A stretch of DNA of 64,000 nt from Phoebastria nigripes (lineage: Eukaryota > Chordata > Aves > Procellariiformes > Diomedeidae), in contig JAYKAV010002628.1 of assembly GCA_035582835.1 (NCBI GenBank), positions 563,530-627,529 on the forward strand. Reading direction: 5' to 3'. The notes beneath the pieces were generated by a model. It did no database searches and had not been told where the DNA came from. It saw nothing but the letters and a program-made list of their open reading frames with translations. This document shows positions 27,801-40,688 of the stretch, piece after piece. The position numbers were made by a program, and so were the translations under genes. Numbering within the stretch: position 1 is the stretch's first letter; each line of letters starts with the position of its first letter.

Positions 27801-29467
27801 TTCCCTTTAGTCTCACACGTGATTGCAGCATGGAAGCAATTGTTTTTGGACTTGGCCTGCAAGAAGACCAAGTTGTGCTTTTGTTGCTTTCCCATGTTTA
27901 CTTGATAGTTTTCCCTACAAAAATTGTTTAATCTGACTGACCGCTTTTTGGATTGTTTGCAAGGTTTATTTTAAGTCCCGTGTATGCACTAATGTGCTGC
28001 TGTGCCAGAAACCCTGAGCCCTTAGGGTGGCTTATTGTATTCGTTTTTCACTGTGTCAGTGCATATTGGCAAAGTAAATCAACTACTTCAAAAGGAAATT
28101 AATTTGCTTCCTGCGTTTACATGTTTGGCTCCCATCTTAGGGAGGAAGAAGGAGTTTCAAAGGTCACAAGGAACATAAATAGAATAAGATGCAGTAAAAT
28201 ACCTATCTGCCTTCAGTCCCTGAGATTCTTACTGTACGAGGGTCAAAAGTGACCCAAGATGTCCTCTTACAGGGTACAGGGTGCTCTGGGATTGTGCTAG
28301 AGGGGTGTTGGTCCAGTCAGGGTAATTCAGTATTCACCTGAGTGCTGTGTAGCCGGGGCAGCCCTGCGCTGGTTGGAGTAGGAAAAGCCAGGCACACGGC
28401 TGGGGGTTCGAATGATGGGGCTGCCAATGCACTGTTTGTAGGAGCAGCTTTACTGCATAGATGAGTTGCTGTCCACCCTCACTTCCTCTTAGGGTTGCTC
28501 AGGACTGTGTGTGTGGTCCTTATCTTCCCCACACAGCTCATCACCACTAATCTCTTCTGCAGAACCACACAAGGGGTGACTTGCAGGTCTGCCTCCCTTC
28601 TCCCAGCTCCTCTGTCCAAACCACAGTTGTGGCTGCTCTGAAATTTCCTTCTGGCTGTCTGGCCATCAAGTCATGCTCAGAATGGCTTTAAAAATGCTTC
28701 TAACTTGTCCTCTGTTATTGCAGGAGCATTACTTGGTCCTGAGATCTGTCTGCACTCTTCAGCTCCCAGCTTGCTCTCTCTCTAGCTTCGCTTGTTCTTG
28801 CTCTGTTTGGGTCTCTCAGATGCTTCAGGTCACATCTCTAAAGTATCTTGCTTATCAGTCCTCCCAGCTGACATTCCTGGCCAGGCCCTTATCTGTTGCT
28901 GCAGCATCCTCTCCTCCGTTCTTGGCCAGCTCAGTGTCCCATCTCAGGTGTCTGCAGAGCATGCTGCTACTGTGGCTCTGACCACCTCAGCCACATTGCT
29001 GTTCCTTGCCCGGATTTGCCATCTTCCCCCTCTCTTTCCCATTTCAACAAAAGTTGTCTGCACTTCTCATCCTGTCCTCACCCCTCTGCTGTGTCTTGCT
29101 GTACATCCCTCACATTAGCCTCTCTCTGTAGTTAAATCTGCACTAACTTGTGTGCATCCTTCTGAGCCAACACTTTCTGCTTGTCTTTCTGGCCAGCCAT
29201 GTCCTCAGGTTATCTGTGCTCTGTTTTGACCGGTGTGGTCTCACTAATTACTTGCATACCTGCCACCACCCCTTCTGTATTGCTATTTAAGCTGTGGTTT
29301 CCCCTGGTGGGAAGGTGCATAGTTCTCAGACGGGTCCCTTTTCATGCTGCCTGTTCAAAAGTGGGCACACCCTACTCCAAGTCTGGCAGTAGGACGTGCC
29401 TGCCTGGCCCTGGCTGCCTTGGGGATATTCCCTTCCCTGCTGACTGTAACTTTTCGATCATGTTCTC

Positions 29468-29521
<54 letters not shown>

Positions 29522-32500
29522 AGAAAAAAGATCCTAAATGAGACCAGTCGTCCTCATGCAGGAAAGAAGGAAGGATCTGGCAGCCCAGCATACAGAACTC
29601 CCAGTAAAAATGTGCTGTAACAACTCTGGGTATTGGAAGGAACCACAGTGCTTGCTATTCTAAAAAAGGAAAGGAAAGGCTGAAAATAGCATAATCCCAG
29701 GAAAACTAGAACAATTGCTGTTGTCGAAGTCAAGTGTCTAAAATGACCCCATGCTGGAAGCAAGTCGGGATTCCTAAAAGTAGTAAACGTTTAGAGATCA
29801 CCTGTTGAGGGAAACCTGCCTGCAACAGAGCTGCATTTGTTCTGCAACCTGCTAATTTTTGAGAGCTGCAAGAGAGAAGTGCTTGCAAAGCCTCTTGGTA
29901 ACACAGAGCAAAGTGCAGTAACCTTCACTGTGATGGATCACTTACTGCCTGGGAGGCAAGAAAGCAAGCCTGAAAATGGGAAGGAATACACCAGAATCGG
30001 CTCTGTCCTGGTCCTGGCAGGTCTCTTCTGCCTGTAATGTGGTGGCCAGCGGATGGCCACCAGCAGTGGAAAGATCTTTGGGATTTTGCAGTCATGAAGG
30101 TGGAGTTTTCAGCAGCTGTGTCTGTGTGATCATGCTTCGTCCCTTCATGGTCACTTGTGATCCACTGAGATCTGGGAGAAAGCAATGGGGGATCTTCCCC
30201 CAGCCAGCCAAGCTCTGTGTCCCTCCTCACCTGACAGTCGTGCTGCTTTCTCTTTAGAAATGGTCAAAGGCTTTCTCTGTGAGAAAGATGCAGATTTGGG
30301 CACAGGTTGTTCTGTAAAAGAAAATGGGTTTGTGTTACCTTCCTTCGCTGTGGCCAGCCCAACACTGTGGCCCTTTGGCTGCTGTCCTGCTTTGTCTGCT
30401 CAGGTGCAAAGCTTTCTGCTAGTTACTCACTTTCTTTTTGCTTTTCTATGTTTTTGGGTTTTTTTTGNTTTTTTTTTTTTTTTTTTTTTTTTTCTCTCCA
30501 GTCTCGGTTTCTTAGTTGCTGAAGTTATATGTTTTTTTCCTCTCTGTCATCTCAGTGAAAATATTGGGTGCATGGGTGTTTGCATTCCCCACTGATGGCT
30601 CTGGTTGGGTGCCGGACTCCGTGGTGAGCAGGCCTGCCACGGCTCGCTCAAGCCCAGAGGACAGTGCCGNACCCTTGAGAGCACTCCTTCTGCAGAGCTG
30701 TCTTGCACAGTCTCTCAGGTGGACCTGGGCATTTCAGATTTGGTTTAAATTAGGAGTGAAACTCAAAAATGCCACGATTCTCCAAAAGGAACCAGAGGGC
30801 TGGATTTGGGACAGCTGCCCTTATGGCTTGGCCTGGCCACAGACCCCAATACCCCAGTTTCCCATAGCCCCTACACCAGTTGCAGAGTCCTGGATATGTT
30901 TCTATTGAAGGTCAATCCAAGACCTGTCAGATCTTTAGTAAGATCTTTAGTAAGGCTTTACTGAACTGACCTCCCTCTGTCTGCTAGCTGCTGCCTGGTC
31001 CTTGCTACTCCAGTGAAGAGCCTAGGCAGCTCCTATATTTACTACTGCCTTCCCCTGCACATATTCTTCAGTTGTCTCTTCCCTTGCCCTTGGTTCTTAA
31101 AAATATACTTGATGCTCTCTAGCTCTATTTTTGTGAAGGTTTATGTGAGTTAAGTGTATGCACCAGGTACGTACAGACTGCAGAGAGCATGTGAGAGCTT
31201 CCCAGCATAGCAGTCCTGTTTTGCTAGCACGCCAGCATGTGCTCTGCATGCCACTGGCTAATGCCCTTTCTCCCTTCCTTCTTGCAGTGGCTGAAGGATC
31301 CTGGTCCCCGCAATGAGAAGAGGACCCTTTTCTGCGACATGGTGTGTTTCCTGTTCATTACTCCCCTGGCAGCGATCTCTGGCTGGCTGTGTCTGCGCGG
31401 AGCCCAGGATCACTTGCAGTTCAACAGCCGACTGGAGGCCATCGGACTCATAGCACTAACTATAGCACTTTTCACAATCTACGTCCTTTGGACGCTGGTA
31501 AGTGTCTGCTGCCCAGGGCCTTGTTTCTGTTCAAAAGGGATACTGAAGTACTGGCTCGCACCGCATTGGTGCAGCCAGCCGTTTCTGACTCCCCTTGTGA
31601 GAAAACCTTGGGCTCTTTGTCTTGAACATCCATTTAATTATCTTCAAATGGGAGCTGCTAAGGTTGTTGCTGAGAATGAGAAACCGCTTCCTGATCATCT
31701 GCTTTCCAGATTGACGTGGGAGCAGTGTTCCTCGAGGTGTCATGTACCCGGGCGCAGACATGCCCGAGCGTGGCGGGGGCTGGGTGGGAAGGTCTGGTGC
31801 TGGGGGCAGGCAGTGGTCCAGCTATTGTGCCTGTTCCTATTTTTGAGAAGAAACACAAACTTGGTACCCGGGTGGGTTAGGGGAAAAATAAAATCTGGAA
31901 AATGTTTGACCCCTAAATAATATGCCATCATGTCCCTCCATGCTTTGTGCTACCCAGCAGAGGTTGGCCATGCCCGAAGGAGGTGCATACTGGCTGTTGG
32001 GGGTCTCTGTGGCCCACAACTAAACAAATTCCTACACAAAATTTTTAAGATGTCAGTAGCATAGGAGGGTGTGTGCAAGGAACACTCCGGCCCTGGAGAG
32101 ACCTCTGACTTCTCTCTCATACTGGGCTTTTGGACTCGAGTCCTGAGCCAAGGCTGGGTAGCCAACCTGCCCTGGCCCACTGCAGCAGCTTTACAGCTGC
32201 GCTGTCAGGGTTGGAGGCACTGGGGATTAGTGGGAACCTGCACTTGGCACTGTCTGGGTGTTGAACTGATCCGTGCTGGGAAAGAGCTTCCTGCAGATGC
32301 CTCGCTTTGCGTCTTTTTGGACATGCTGAATTAGGCAGCCAGGAGCTTGCAGCTTGGGGCGAGTGCAGAAGAACAGGAAAGCAAATGTGAATTTGCTGTG
32401 TAGCACATCTGTGAGCACTCCCAGCTGAGAGCCCAGAGGAGCAGCCGGGCTGGGGAGCAGCTCCCTGCCCTGCTGCTCCCTGAGCCCTCAGGGCTCCCCT

Positions 32501-34802
32501 GGCCCCACTCTCTCCAGGGGCTCCCAGGCCAGGGACTTCCCTCTGTTTCCCTTTCAGTTCTTTTGTGTTCCGTGGTGGGTTTCTGGGTTTGGATCTTCAT
32601 TTCGGCTCTCTTACTCAAAGCCTTGTGTGTGCTCATGCCCTGTCGATACCCTTTTCCAGCTTGCTGGGAAAGCACCATTTTGGGAAGGCAGGAAGTACAG
32701 TTGCTGGAGGAGAAATAGTGGGACCCCAAAAAGCTGGCAGTTCTGCAGGCAGTAGAAACGCCACAGCCCATTTCCCTGCCATCTCATGCTCCGATCTCTC
32801 AGAGTAACAGCTTTCCCTGGGGTTAGGACATTCCTTGCAACTCTCCCACACAGACTCAGGTACCTGAGCCTCAGACTGAGTTGGTGCTGCAGCCTTCGCT
32901 CTGGGGGATGCCTGCAGCGAGAGTGCCTGATCGGTGCTGCTGTCAAAACATGCAGCAATTGCAGTGCACAGGGGAGCTGTTGAGGAAAGTCTCCACTGCT
33001 GCACGTATGTGCTGCATAAGGTTCATTTCTGTAGAAAGCCAAGCTAAAATTGGAAACCTTAAGAGGAAGTGCTTCCGTCTTTTCTGTCCCAGGACTGGTC
33101 TGGAGGAGCTGGAAAGCTGGAGGAAACGGAAAAATGTTTTTGGTTTTGGTTTTTTTTGTGAAATAACAAGTCCTGACTGAAATGGCTCTAGTTCTGCTGT
33201 GCTTCACATTTTCTTGAACAGACAAGGACATTAAGTGAAGCCCCTTTATTCACATTTACTGTATTCAACTGCAATTCTTCCGTGCTGCCACGGGCTGTGC
33301 AGCACAAAGGGCCGTTACGTGGGTGGGTAGTGACGGCTGTAATCAGTGTGAGGATTGCGAGAGAGGCTGTGGCCGAGGTTGCAGCTCCTTCCTGTGGAGC
33401 AGGAGCTTTCCTTGAGGTTTGCAGCATTAGCTCCCCATTCACACGCTGTCTCTGAAGACTGCGAGATGCATTTGAAGAATGCATTTGTTTATCAGCAAAC
33501 AACCTTATTCCCACAGTTGTCCCTCTACAATACGAAAAAGAGGAGTGCACAGATCAATAAGCTAAATTACCTCAATGCCATGGCACAGCTCCATTTCTCA
33601 TAGCAGATGTCTGAGACCTATCCAAAAGTAATAAGACTGACTTTTCTTTGTCAGATATACTTCCTGGTACTTCCTACTTGCCAGCTAAATGTTTCCTGTA
33701 CTTTTACAAAGTACGAAAGCTTGGTTTTGATGAGTGGCTGACTGGATTCAGTGTTTAATTTTCTTGCTCACAATTTCTAGGAAAATAAATAGGAGGGAAA
33801 TATCTGCTGGTTTTATTCCTTCCTCAAGAAATTCTAGAAAAGTTTAATTTCAAAGCTAAGGAATCAGCAGGAGCTGTGAGAAAATCTACAGTGGTGTTAA
33901 TGATTGCAAAAGGACACAGCAAGGAGTCCAGCCCGCTGGGGAAGCACAGCTCGAAGCTCCCCCTTGCAGGGCTGCTCTAAAACTGCAGGGCCAGCTCATG
34001 CCCCTGCCAGGCTGGTTGAGGTCCCCTCCAGCCTTTGCATCCTCTCCTGTCTCCCTTTGGGTGGACAAGTCTCCCAGGCCACAGCNTTGTCAGAAAAACT
34101 GAGTCCAACCAATGTCCTGTTGTTGCAGACCAAGGAGAGAAGGCTTTTGCAAAGGGCAGAGAAGATCCACCAGGATCTGTGAGATGGGAGGAGGCTGGTT
34201 GGATTCATCCACTTGAGGCTGGTCCTGTTGAGAACATCTCGTTTTGCCCAGACAAGGTGCTCGCTTCAGCCTGTGGCTAGGGTGAAGGGACGAGTTGTGG
34301 TTCCTCCCCGCCACGTCTCACCGGCCTGGCACCCAAACCCAGCTGAGCAAATTCTGTCCCTCTGTCCTAGTGCTGCCCAGAAAGCCCCATTGGCGGTGCC
34401 ATGCTCAGCCTGGTGTTACCAGAAATTAATTGATTCCTCATCAAAGGCTTGGGACATGGAGTGCTCCAAACCATTTTAGGGTCAGTGCTGTCTCCCTTGG
34501 CCAGGGGGTGCTGGTGGATTGACAAGGAATATGCAGAGAGCACGCAGAGGGCGGATGGGTGACTGCATCTCACCGGCCCTCTATGGGCTCCAGCACTTGT
34601 GACGGGGGTTTGGTAACCAGACTGATGCGTTATCTCCCGCCAGGTTTCGTTCCGCTACCACTGCCAGCTGTACTCGGAGTGGCGAAGGACCAACCAGAAA
34701 GTCCGCTTGATGATCCCAGCCTCGCGGAGCCCTCACCCCATGCCCCACTCCCTCCTCTCTGCCAAGCTCATGAAGAAGACCGCGGATGAAACCACCGTCT
34801 GA
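12900..34802 (+). CDS. MARCHF2: MARCHF2, membrane-bound RING-CH E3 ubiquitin ligase
   Basis: The coding exons are 12900-13075, 17496-17691, 31288-31497 and 34644-34802. They total 741 bases, giving 246 residues plus stop, the same length as human MARCHF2. The protein opens [16 protein letters not shown], as in mammals. A RING-CH (C4HC3) finger spans about residues 64-109, with zinc ligands C64, C67, C80, C82, H90, C93, C106 and C109. Two hydrophobic helices follow (about 139-160 and 173-194). The C-terminus ends ETTV, a class I PDZ-binding motif. The family places both termini in the cytosol of endosomal, Golgi and plasma membranes and ubiquitinates membrane proteins for endocytosis and lysosomal sorting. 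All junctions are GT-AG and in phase (2, 0, 0). The ATG at 12900 is preferred because of the conserved N-terminus. I see no breaks, and it appears intact. Confidence 0.97.
14561..14757 (-). mobile_element. CR1 LINE 3' fragment, antisense
   Basis: Read on the minus strand, this ends with the CR1 3'-end signature. On the plus strand that appears as ACAGAATCAT followed by a segment on an ATTGGAAGG core and GGTCCAGCCTCC. CR1 elements are usually truncated at the 5' end, as here. It lies inside MARCHF2 intron 2. Confidence 0.85.
15255..16610 (+). mobile_element. Ancient, degraded CR1-type LINE with reverse-transcriptase remnants
   Basis: Broken reading frames resemble CR1 reverse transcriptase. 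Near 15300-15350 the plus-strand frame reads [12 protein letters not shown], like the YLDFSKAFD motif. Near 15510-15560 it reads [10 protein letters not shown], like the LFNIFINDLD motif. From about 15960 to 16190 the DNA follows the order of old CR1 3' regions: a stretch reading [13 protein letters not shown], then a segment about a tract of Lys-like codons, then a GAATAGGCTAGGA-type string. Frame shifts and gaps are many, so this is a dead copy. The borders are approximate. Confidence 0.7.
29471..29520. repeat. 50-base poly-T tract
   Basis: An uninterrupted run of 50 Ts lies in MARCHF2 intron 3. It could be the reverse of a poly(A) tail from an antisense retrocopy, but I see no recognisable cDNA or terminal duplication beside it. 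Confidence 0.95.
30459..30493. repeat. Poly-T tract with one N
   Basis: A T-rich run broken by G and N near 30467-30468 lies in MARCHF2 intron 3. Length here is unreliable. Confidence 0.9.
31498..34643 (+). other. MARCHF2 intron 4
   Basis: The donor is GTAAGT at 31498 and the acceptor is CCGCCAG at 34643. I see no additional exon or recognisable mobile element. Reading through the donor keeps an open frame for more than 400 bases, but without family similarity, so it is not coding. Confidence 0.88.
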
Positions 34803-35520
34803 GCTATCCCTCGGCCACTGCGCCACGTGGCTGCTGGGGCGAGAGCAGCCCTTCGGGGCTGGCAGAAGCAAAGAGGGTCACGTGTCCCCGCGTGCCCAGA
34901 AAATGCAGCAACTGTGGAGGCACTAGAGAGCAATCATCCCACCCAAAGGGACTTTGCGGTCAGCATGTACTTTATACTATGGCAAACAGACAGATAATCA
35001 ATGTCTGTCATGTGAAATGGCCCAAAAGAGCCAGGTGGCAGAATATGCCTGTCTGCAGGGACACTTTCCTATAACTAAATACCATANGTGGAAAATATCT
35101 CCCTAAATATATATATATCTATATATAATATTATTTTTTAATGGCCATGCATATTGTGTTTCAGTCCTTTTGTGTTGATGTTCTAAGCTTCAGTATAGAA
35201 GCTGGCAGCCTGATCTCATTCAGAGGTTAAATCTATGCCTTTTCTCCAAATGAGCATATAAAGAACACTTTTCATTGACCGTTCTTGAAAGTCCCCTTCT
35301 CCTTTGCACTAAATTGGTTTTGATAATACTGCAGCAGCCTTTCCCATTACTCTTTCATCTCTTTCGTGGTGTTTCTGTCCTTTCTAGAAAGTTGTGTGTT
35401 TTTAATAATTATTATAATCCCAGAAGGAGTAAAATGACGTAATACTGAATGGAGACATTTTGTATTGTAAAGTACTGTAATTTTGAGAATTTCAAAATAA
35501 GTTTCAGAATGAGAAAATCT
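34803..35520 (+). other. Probable MARCHF2 3' UTR
   Basis: AT-rich DNA follows the stop codon, with an (AT) repeat near 35105-35128 and several A/T-rich elements. No canonical AATAAA is seen in the first 700 bases. Variants such as TATAAA (about 35258) and AATAAG (about 35496) are present. A clean AATAAA lies farther on at 37534-37539. The transcript end is therefore undecided. Confidence 0.45.
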
Positions 35521-38162
35521 TTTCCTGTGCAGACGTGATCTCACAAAATGCTTTCCTTGCAGATCCTGGCTCATCCCCAGGACTCAGATGCACTCAGCTC
35601 TTGGTATGTCTGGCAAAGGTAGATGGAGGATCTGAGGGTGGGAAGTGACGGCTCATACTAGCTAAACCCACCATTGCCTTTTGCTTTTAAAAGATTCAGA
35701 AAGGAGCTTTCCTAACCCCAAAAGGTGAGAGTTGGAGTCTCTGCTGATGTCCTTTCACCATCTTGAGGCTGGACCTCTTGTAGTATCGGTTACACACATA
35801 CCTTACGGGACAGGCCGTGTTCTGCATCCGCTCGGCAGGACGCAGGTGGTCTTGGCTGTCTCTGTGCACTTTATTTGCACATTCCTCGGCAGCAGCTGGA
35901 GGAGCTGCTGTGATTTGGTTCATCCCTGAAAGCGCTGCCTGCCTGTTACGCGTCCTCTAGTGAAACACCCCAAGTTCGCTGGTTCCCAGAGAACAGGCTG
36001 TGGGTCCCTTTTCCTGCAAGGCCGTCATTACTCCTCCTTCATCCACCTGTGTTTCCAGCACATCCAGCTAATGAACCCCTCTGTCTTGGAGTGTCCAATT
36101 TGCCAAGGCTCTCCCTGAGTTTGGCTTTAGTCCTTGCCTCTCTACTGTCTCCCCACCCTGCCAGACGATGCCTGTTCTTGGTGCTGTGCTTTCCTGAGCC
36201 CCATGAGTGGAGCGGACCGTAAGGATGCCGGCATTGGCACTGCCCTGCTGAGTGCTCCAGAGGTGTGTGCAGCTGCTTGGCGTGGCTCTCGCTCCCATGA
36301 TGGTGAGGGTAGGTAGCAGGGAGGAGGCAGGCTCCAAGGTGCCTGTGTCCTTGCAGTGGGTGGTGGTAGTCACACACTATCTCCCTCCGCTCCTTTGCTG
36401 AACCCAAGTGGATCAGTCCGATGCCCTGCTAGGTCGAGACCTGTAATTTCTTGAATTCAAAGCACCACATGCCATTCCTCCTTCTCTCTAGCTGCAAAGC
36501 AGGATGCTTTTCCTTACATGTCCCCTATTCCCTGACCCTAGGCNGGAAGTTGCTGGTGGCATGAGCAGCGGGGGCCAGTGCCCTGTCTCTCCCAGTGGGA
36601 TTGCTCCAGCCCTGGGGCCTGGTCTGTGTCTGCTCTCCTTCTTNGTCTCCTGTCCCAGCACATCTTGCAGCAGCTTCTCTCTGCCCAGCTGTGGGCCCCT
36701 GTGGCTAGTCCGAGCTGGTCTTTGTTCTGAGCATGAGGGTCTCATTTGATCACTGGGTGAATGTCTTCTGCCACAGCCAGGCTGTGCATCTCCGCTCTCC
36801 TCTCTCTGCCACCCTCCCTGCCTGCCTCTTCCCTTCTGTCACGTACCCATGGGCACTTCCCTTTTCCCTGTTGTGCAGCCCAGCTGCAGTTATGGTCCCT
36901 GCATAGCAGTAGCATCCTGCTTCAAATCAGCTTGTGCAGTGGAGCTCCCACGCAGGCGCTGCCTTCCTCCGCACACCCCTTCCCTTGGCAGTGAGTGCTG
37001 CACCACTGCTCTGTACCTTGTCGTGGGTACCCCTTCCTTCAGCCCTTCCCCAACAAACCCCATGTCACCAGGACATTTCCAGTGAAGAAAAATTTGGGGG
37101 TTTAGTTTAACCTTCCCAGCCCTGGCTGCCTCCCAGGAGATTGGTCTTGCGACACATCTAGTTCTGGCAGGTAAGGAAGGATGTGCACTCCCACACCACG
37201 TTCCCCTAGTAAGGACTTAATGGAGCCAGTGTTTCAGTTAGGAAACCCACTGTTGATCCAAATACACAACTGTGAAAGCCAGAAGTCCCTGGCTTGGGGC
37301 AGCTGGGGCCCAGCCCTGTGCTGCTGCGCAGCCGTGGCTTCACTCTCAGCTTTGTTGTCTTTATCGTAGTTGCCAATAATTGGAGTTGTTGCATGTGCCC
37401 CTGCAAAACCCAATAGCGACTCTTTGAGTCTTCTCCTTCCCAGAGGAGATGTTCAGCTCGTGGATGTGGGAAAGCGGTGTCTCTGACCCGCCACGTTCCA
37501 GTGTCATGGGGAAGTGGGCTGTGCAATTATGTAAATAAAAGTGAGACAAACTTTGGGTTGTTGCGTTCTTACTGGAGATGGGAGGGCCTGAACAGCCCAG
37601 GCTGCTCCCTGATAGCAAGCCCCGTGTGCTGGCTTCCCGGGGCGCTGTGGGCAGCTTTCCTGACCTGCCCCCAGGAGAGCAGGCAGAAGGTTTCATATTT
37701 GAGCCAAAGCTGGACAAAACCCAGGGCTTTTTGTCAAGTATGGGCAGGTTTCTCTTGTCTGCGCACAGAAACCTCCCTGGTGTGGGCCAAGCAAGGAGGT
37801 GATGTTTGGGCCAAGTGAGGCCTTTTGGCCTCTCCAGAGGGTGGGCATGGACCTGCACGGAGCAATCCCAGTGCTCCCTGTGATGCAGTCCCGCAGAGGC
37901 CGCTGCCTGCTGGCACTGCCCCAGTGAATTGCCTGACCAGAGTCTGCCCCGCTGCCAGCCGGTCCAGCCTAGCCCTTCACTCCAGGGTGCTGGGAGACGC
38001 CGGACCAGCAGCACGGCAGGGTCTGCAGGGTGGCATGGGGCAGGACGCCTGCCCAGGGCTGGATCTGGCACCTCGGGGCAGAGACCCAGGCACCCATTGG
38101 TCCCTTTTCCAAGGTGTGATGAGGGGCCCCAACACCTCCTGCAGTCCCAGCCCTGCCCTTAG
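35521..38162. other. Intergenic or distal 3' UTR, nothing recognised
   Basis: This stretch is pyrimidine-rich between about 36,400 and 37,050. An AATAAA occurs at 37534-37539, which could end a long MARCHF2 transcript. No splice-supported exon, RNA gene or transposon was recognised. Ns lie at 36544 and 36645. Confidence 0.5.
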
Positions 38163-38500
38163 CCCCTGGCTTCGGGGTGGGCATTGGACCTGTATTGCAA
38201 AGCCTGGTTAGAAAGGCTGCGCCGCTTTTGCAGAGGCNGGGTGGAAATTGTTAAGCTGCATATTAAAAGTGCCACTCAAGATGCTGCACAAACAATGTTC
38301 GAACATGTTTCCAAGGCCCTGGACAAGGCCTTAGCCTTGGGCAAGACCTTGGACGAGTCCCATGTTTCCTGGAAAAGCTGGCGAATCAAGAGGGCTCTGG
38401 GCTTGTTTATATTAAAAGAAAAAAAGTTTTAAGAGAGAGAGCACCATGTTCCTGGGGAGAAGGCTCACCCCAGTCCTTTAAAATAAAACTGTGCTGCAAC
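38163..38500 (+). CDS. Unrecognised candidate terminal exon
   Basis: A good acceptor (pyrimidine stretch ending CCCTTAG) precedes 38163. From there a frame stays open for about 90 codons to TAA at 38430-38432, and an AATAAA follows at 38482-38487. The encoded segment is protein-like: aromatic and basic at the start (KAWLERLRRFC), then a likely amphipathic helix rich in Ala, Lys and Leu (around EHVSKALDKALALGKTLDE), and a basic tail ending KEKKF. One codon holds an N. I do not recognise the family and see no upstream partner exon. It could be the last exon of an unannotated gene, an alternative MARCHF2 3' exon, or chance. Confidence 0.28.
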
Positions 38501-39245
38501 ACAGCAATCTGCCCAGGACAAGGAGAAGAAAAAGCAGCAGCAGCAGCAGCCGCCAGAACAGTGTAAAAGAAACAGAAAACCCAGAGAAAGAGGGCTCGCT
38601 GTTAGAGAAGGAGACACATTTTAACAGGGACGGCTTTCATTCACAGCTGCTCAGAAGAACGTACCAAATCTGAGCAGGATTTGTTTGAAGGATCTCTGAC
38701 GCAGACCAGCTTTGAGAAAAACCTGTTTATTGAGGTGCCTCCACTGCCCATCGCTGCAGCGTTTTCCCCCTGGAACACGGAAGATCACATAGGTCTGATC
38801 AACACCCTGCTCTACCTTCGCTGCTAGCACAGGCCCCACCTTGGTGCTGACGGGACGGCGGGCTTCAGGAGTTACCTGCTGGCCTCCATGTCCAGCCACC
38901 GACCGATGAGGCAGCGCATCGGCTGCTGGCCTCACGCCTTCGCTCAGTCGCAGCCGTGACGCGCCGTCCGTGCAGGCTCTGGGTATGGGACAAAAACTCC
39001 TAGCTCAGGTTGTCTCCCTGAAACATGCCCCTTAGAGGACCCATATTAGTCTAGCCTTGCTTTTCAAGGACCTCTGTGTTCCTGAAAACTTCCTACCTGC
39101 AGTGGCACCAGAATGCAGATACCTCTTGCACAAGAAGAGAGCTGAATTTAAACTCCCGTGAGTCTTCATGGTGCAATCCTACATGAAATTGTTTTATTTC
39201 TCACCAAAATGCTGCAATTATGCAACTCAGCTGCCAAAGAGTTGA

Positions 39246-39269
39246 TTTTTTTTTTTTTTTTTTTTTTTT
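39246..39269. repeat. Poly-T tract
   Basis: A run of 24 Ts is followed by GGGGGG, in intergenic DNA. Confidence 0.95.
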
Positions 39270-40584
39270 GGGGGGCACAGCAAAAAGGAACCCATTAAAC
39301 CTTTTCTCACCCTCCAAAACACAAAATTCCAGTGAAGAGGATCCAGGGCACCAATCTGTTGAGAAACCCAGCTTTCCGTCGGTCTCATCCTGCCTGCATC
39401 AGGGTGACTAACCTGGCTTTCAGAAAGCAATTTCCTTTTCTTGGTTGAGGTAGGTGTTCCTCACCACACAGGACAAGTCCTTTGGGGTGTTTCCCATGAC
39501 AAGGAGGGTGCTCTGTGCTTCAAAGAGGCCCCTCATGTTTCAGGATTGGTCTGGGGACTCTGCAGGTATGTGCTGATGGCTGGGATCTCTCCAGAGGACC
39601 TGGGGCTCCGGGTACCAGCCAGCTGATAGGCACGCAACTTGGATGCCTCCTTGGCTATTCTCCACAGAGATGTGAGGACCAGACCCCATGGCTAGAATGG
39701 CATTAGAAGAAAAACTGGGCTAAGCTATGCATGTTTTCAACATCTGAGATTTAGTCTTAGATTCCAGAAACCACAGCAATGAGGAATTGCAATTATTTTG
39801 CACAGGGCAAACGAGAAGAATAAGCTTTTCCATCTTAATTCCAAGCCAGTATCAAACTAAGAGTTAGTCTTTATATTTCAGGATCACATGTGCTTCTCAG
39901 TTTCTTGTCTTAAACAGAGAAGGACAATAGGTGAGAGGGGAAAAAAAACCCTTGAAATAGGGCACAATCTCCAGCTGCAATGTTACCTACCACCTCCATA
40001 TAATCCTACAGAAAGAGAATAGAAATGCCCAAGTCTGCTTATTTCTGAGGTGCTTCTGCCCTGGACCCTCTTGGGTAAAAAAACCAAACCAAACAAGCAG
40101 AGGTGTCCTGGCTGGCACCAAACAGACCCTCCGTCCTAAAAGTCGCAAGCAGCTTCACTATCAGGAGCGGCCCCTGCCATCTTACGTGTTGATACTTCAT
40201 TCTTAAGAGCTTTCTCTCCTAAAGTAGGCAGACACAGACTACGATCCTGTCACCTTCTGTTCCAGCTGGGCATCTTCATTTCTGATGCTGCTTCAAACCA
40301 AGCAGGTGAAATCCCTTATCAGAGGGTGGGACAGCAGAAGGTCTCGAATCCGCACAGCCCTGACAGATGCAGCGCCTCAGCAGCTCCGTCCTGCCTCGGC
40401 ACCCTGGTGTCTGCTCCCCATCCCCATCCTTCCCCTCGTGGTAGCCACGCACGAGTGACGAGTGCGGCATCCGGAGCCAGGTCACCTCCAAGGGCCAAAC
40501 AGTTGTCCCCGGGGAAAGGCAGCAGGGCAGCCCCCCTCTGTCAGTGAGGACCGGGGGGATCAGATCCCAGCCCTGCAAACCCAG

Positions 40585-40682
40585 CTGGGGAATGGGACCG
40601 GAGGGGACTAAGAGGAGAAGAGAGAAATGTTCAATTAGAAGCAAACCACCAAAGCAGTTGGGGGTAGGTGAACGCAATTTCT
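40585..40682 (+). repeat. Dispersed repeat segment, inverted partner at 43089-43187
   Basis: About 98 bases here, starting with GGGGAATGGGACCGGAGGGG and ending near ACGCAATTTC, recur with few differences in reverse orientation at 43089-43187. At the second site the segment abuts an LTR-like block on the minus strand. It may be the leader or flanking part of the same retroviral element family. The family was not identified by name. Confidence 0.75.
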
Positions 40683-40688
40683 TTTCGC

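Larger units (their letters stand above)
17692..31287 (+). other. MARCHF2 intron 3
   Basis: This 13.6 kb intron begins at a GTACCG donor and ends with a CTTGCAG acceptor. I found no further exon, RNA gene or clear transposon. It contains T runs at 25274-25290, 29471-29520 and about 30459-30493, and a short CTG repeat near 19221. Single Ns occur at several positions. Much of 25,700-29,400 is rich in pyrimidines. Confidence 0.85.

Noticed and set aside
29181..29591. Frames with long Phe or Lys runs
   Set aside because: They come from the 50-base T tract.
31237..31920. A 227-codon frame that includes MARCHF2 exon 3
   Set aside because: Only 31288-31497 is coding. The remainder is read-through on both sides of good splice sites.
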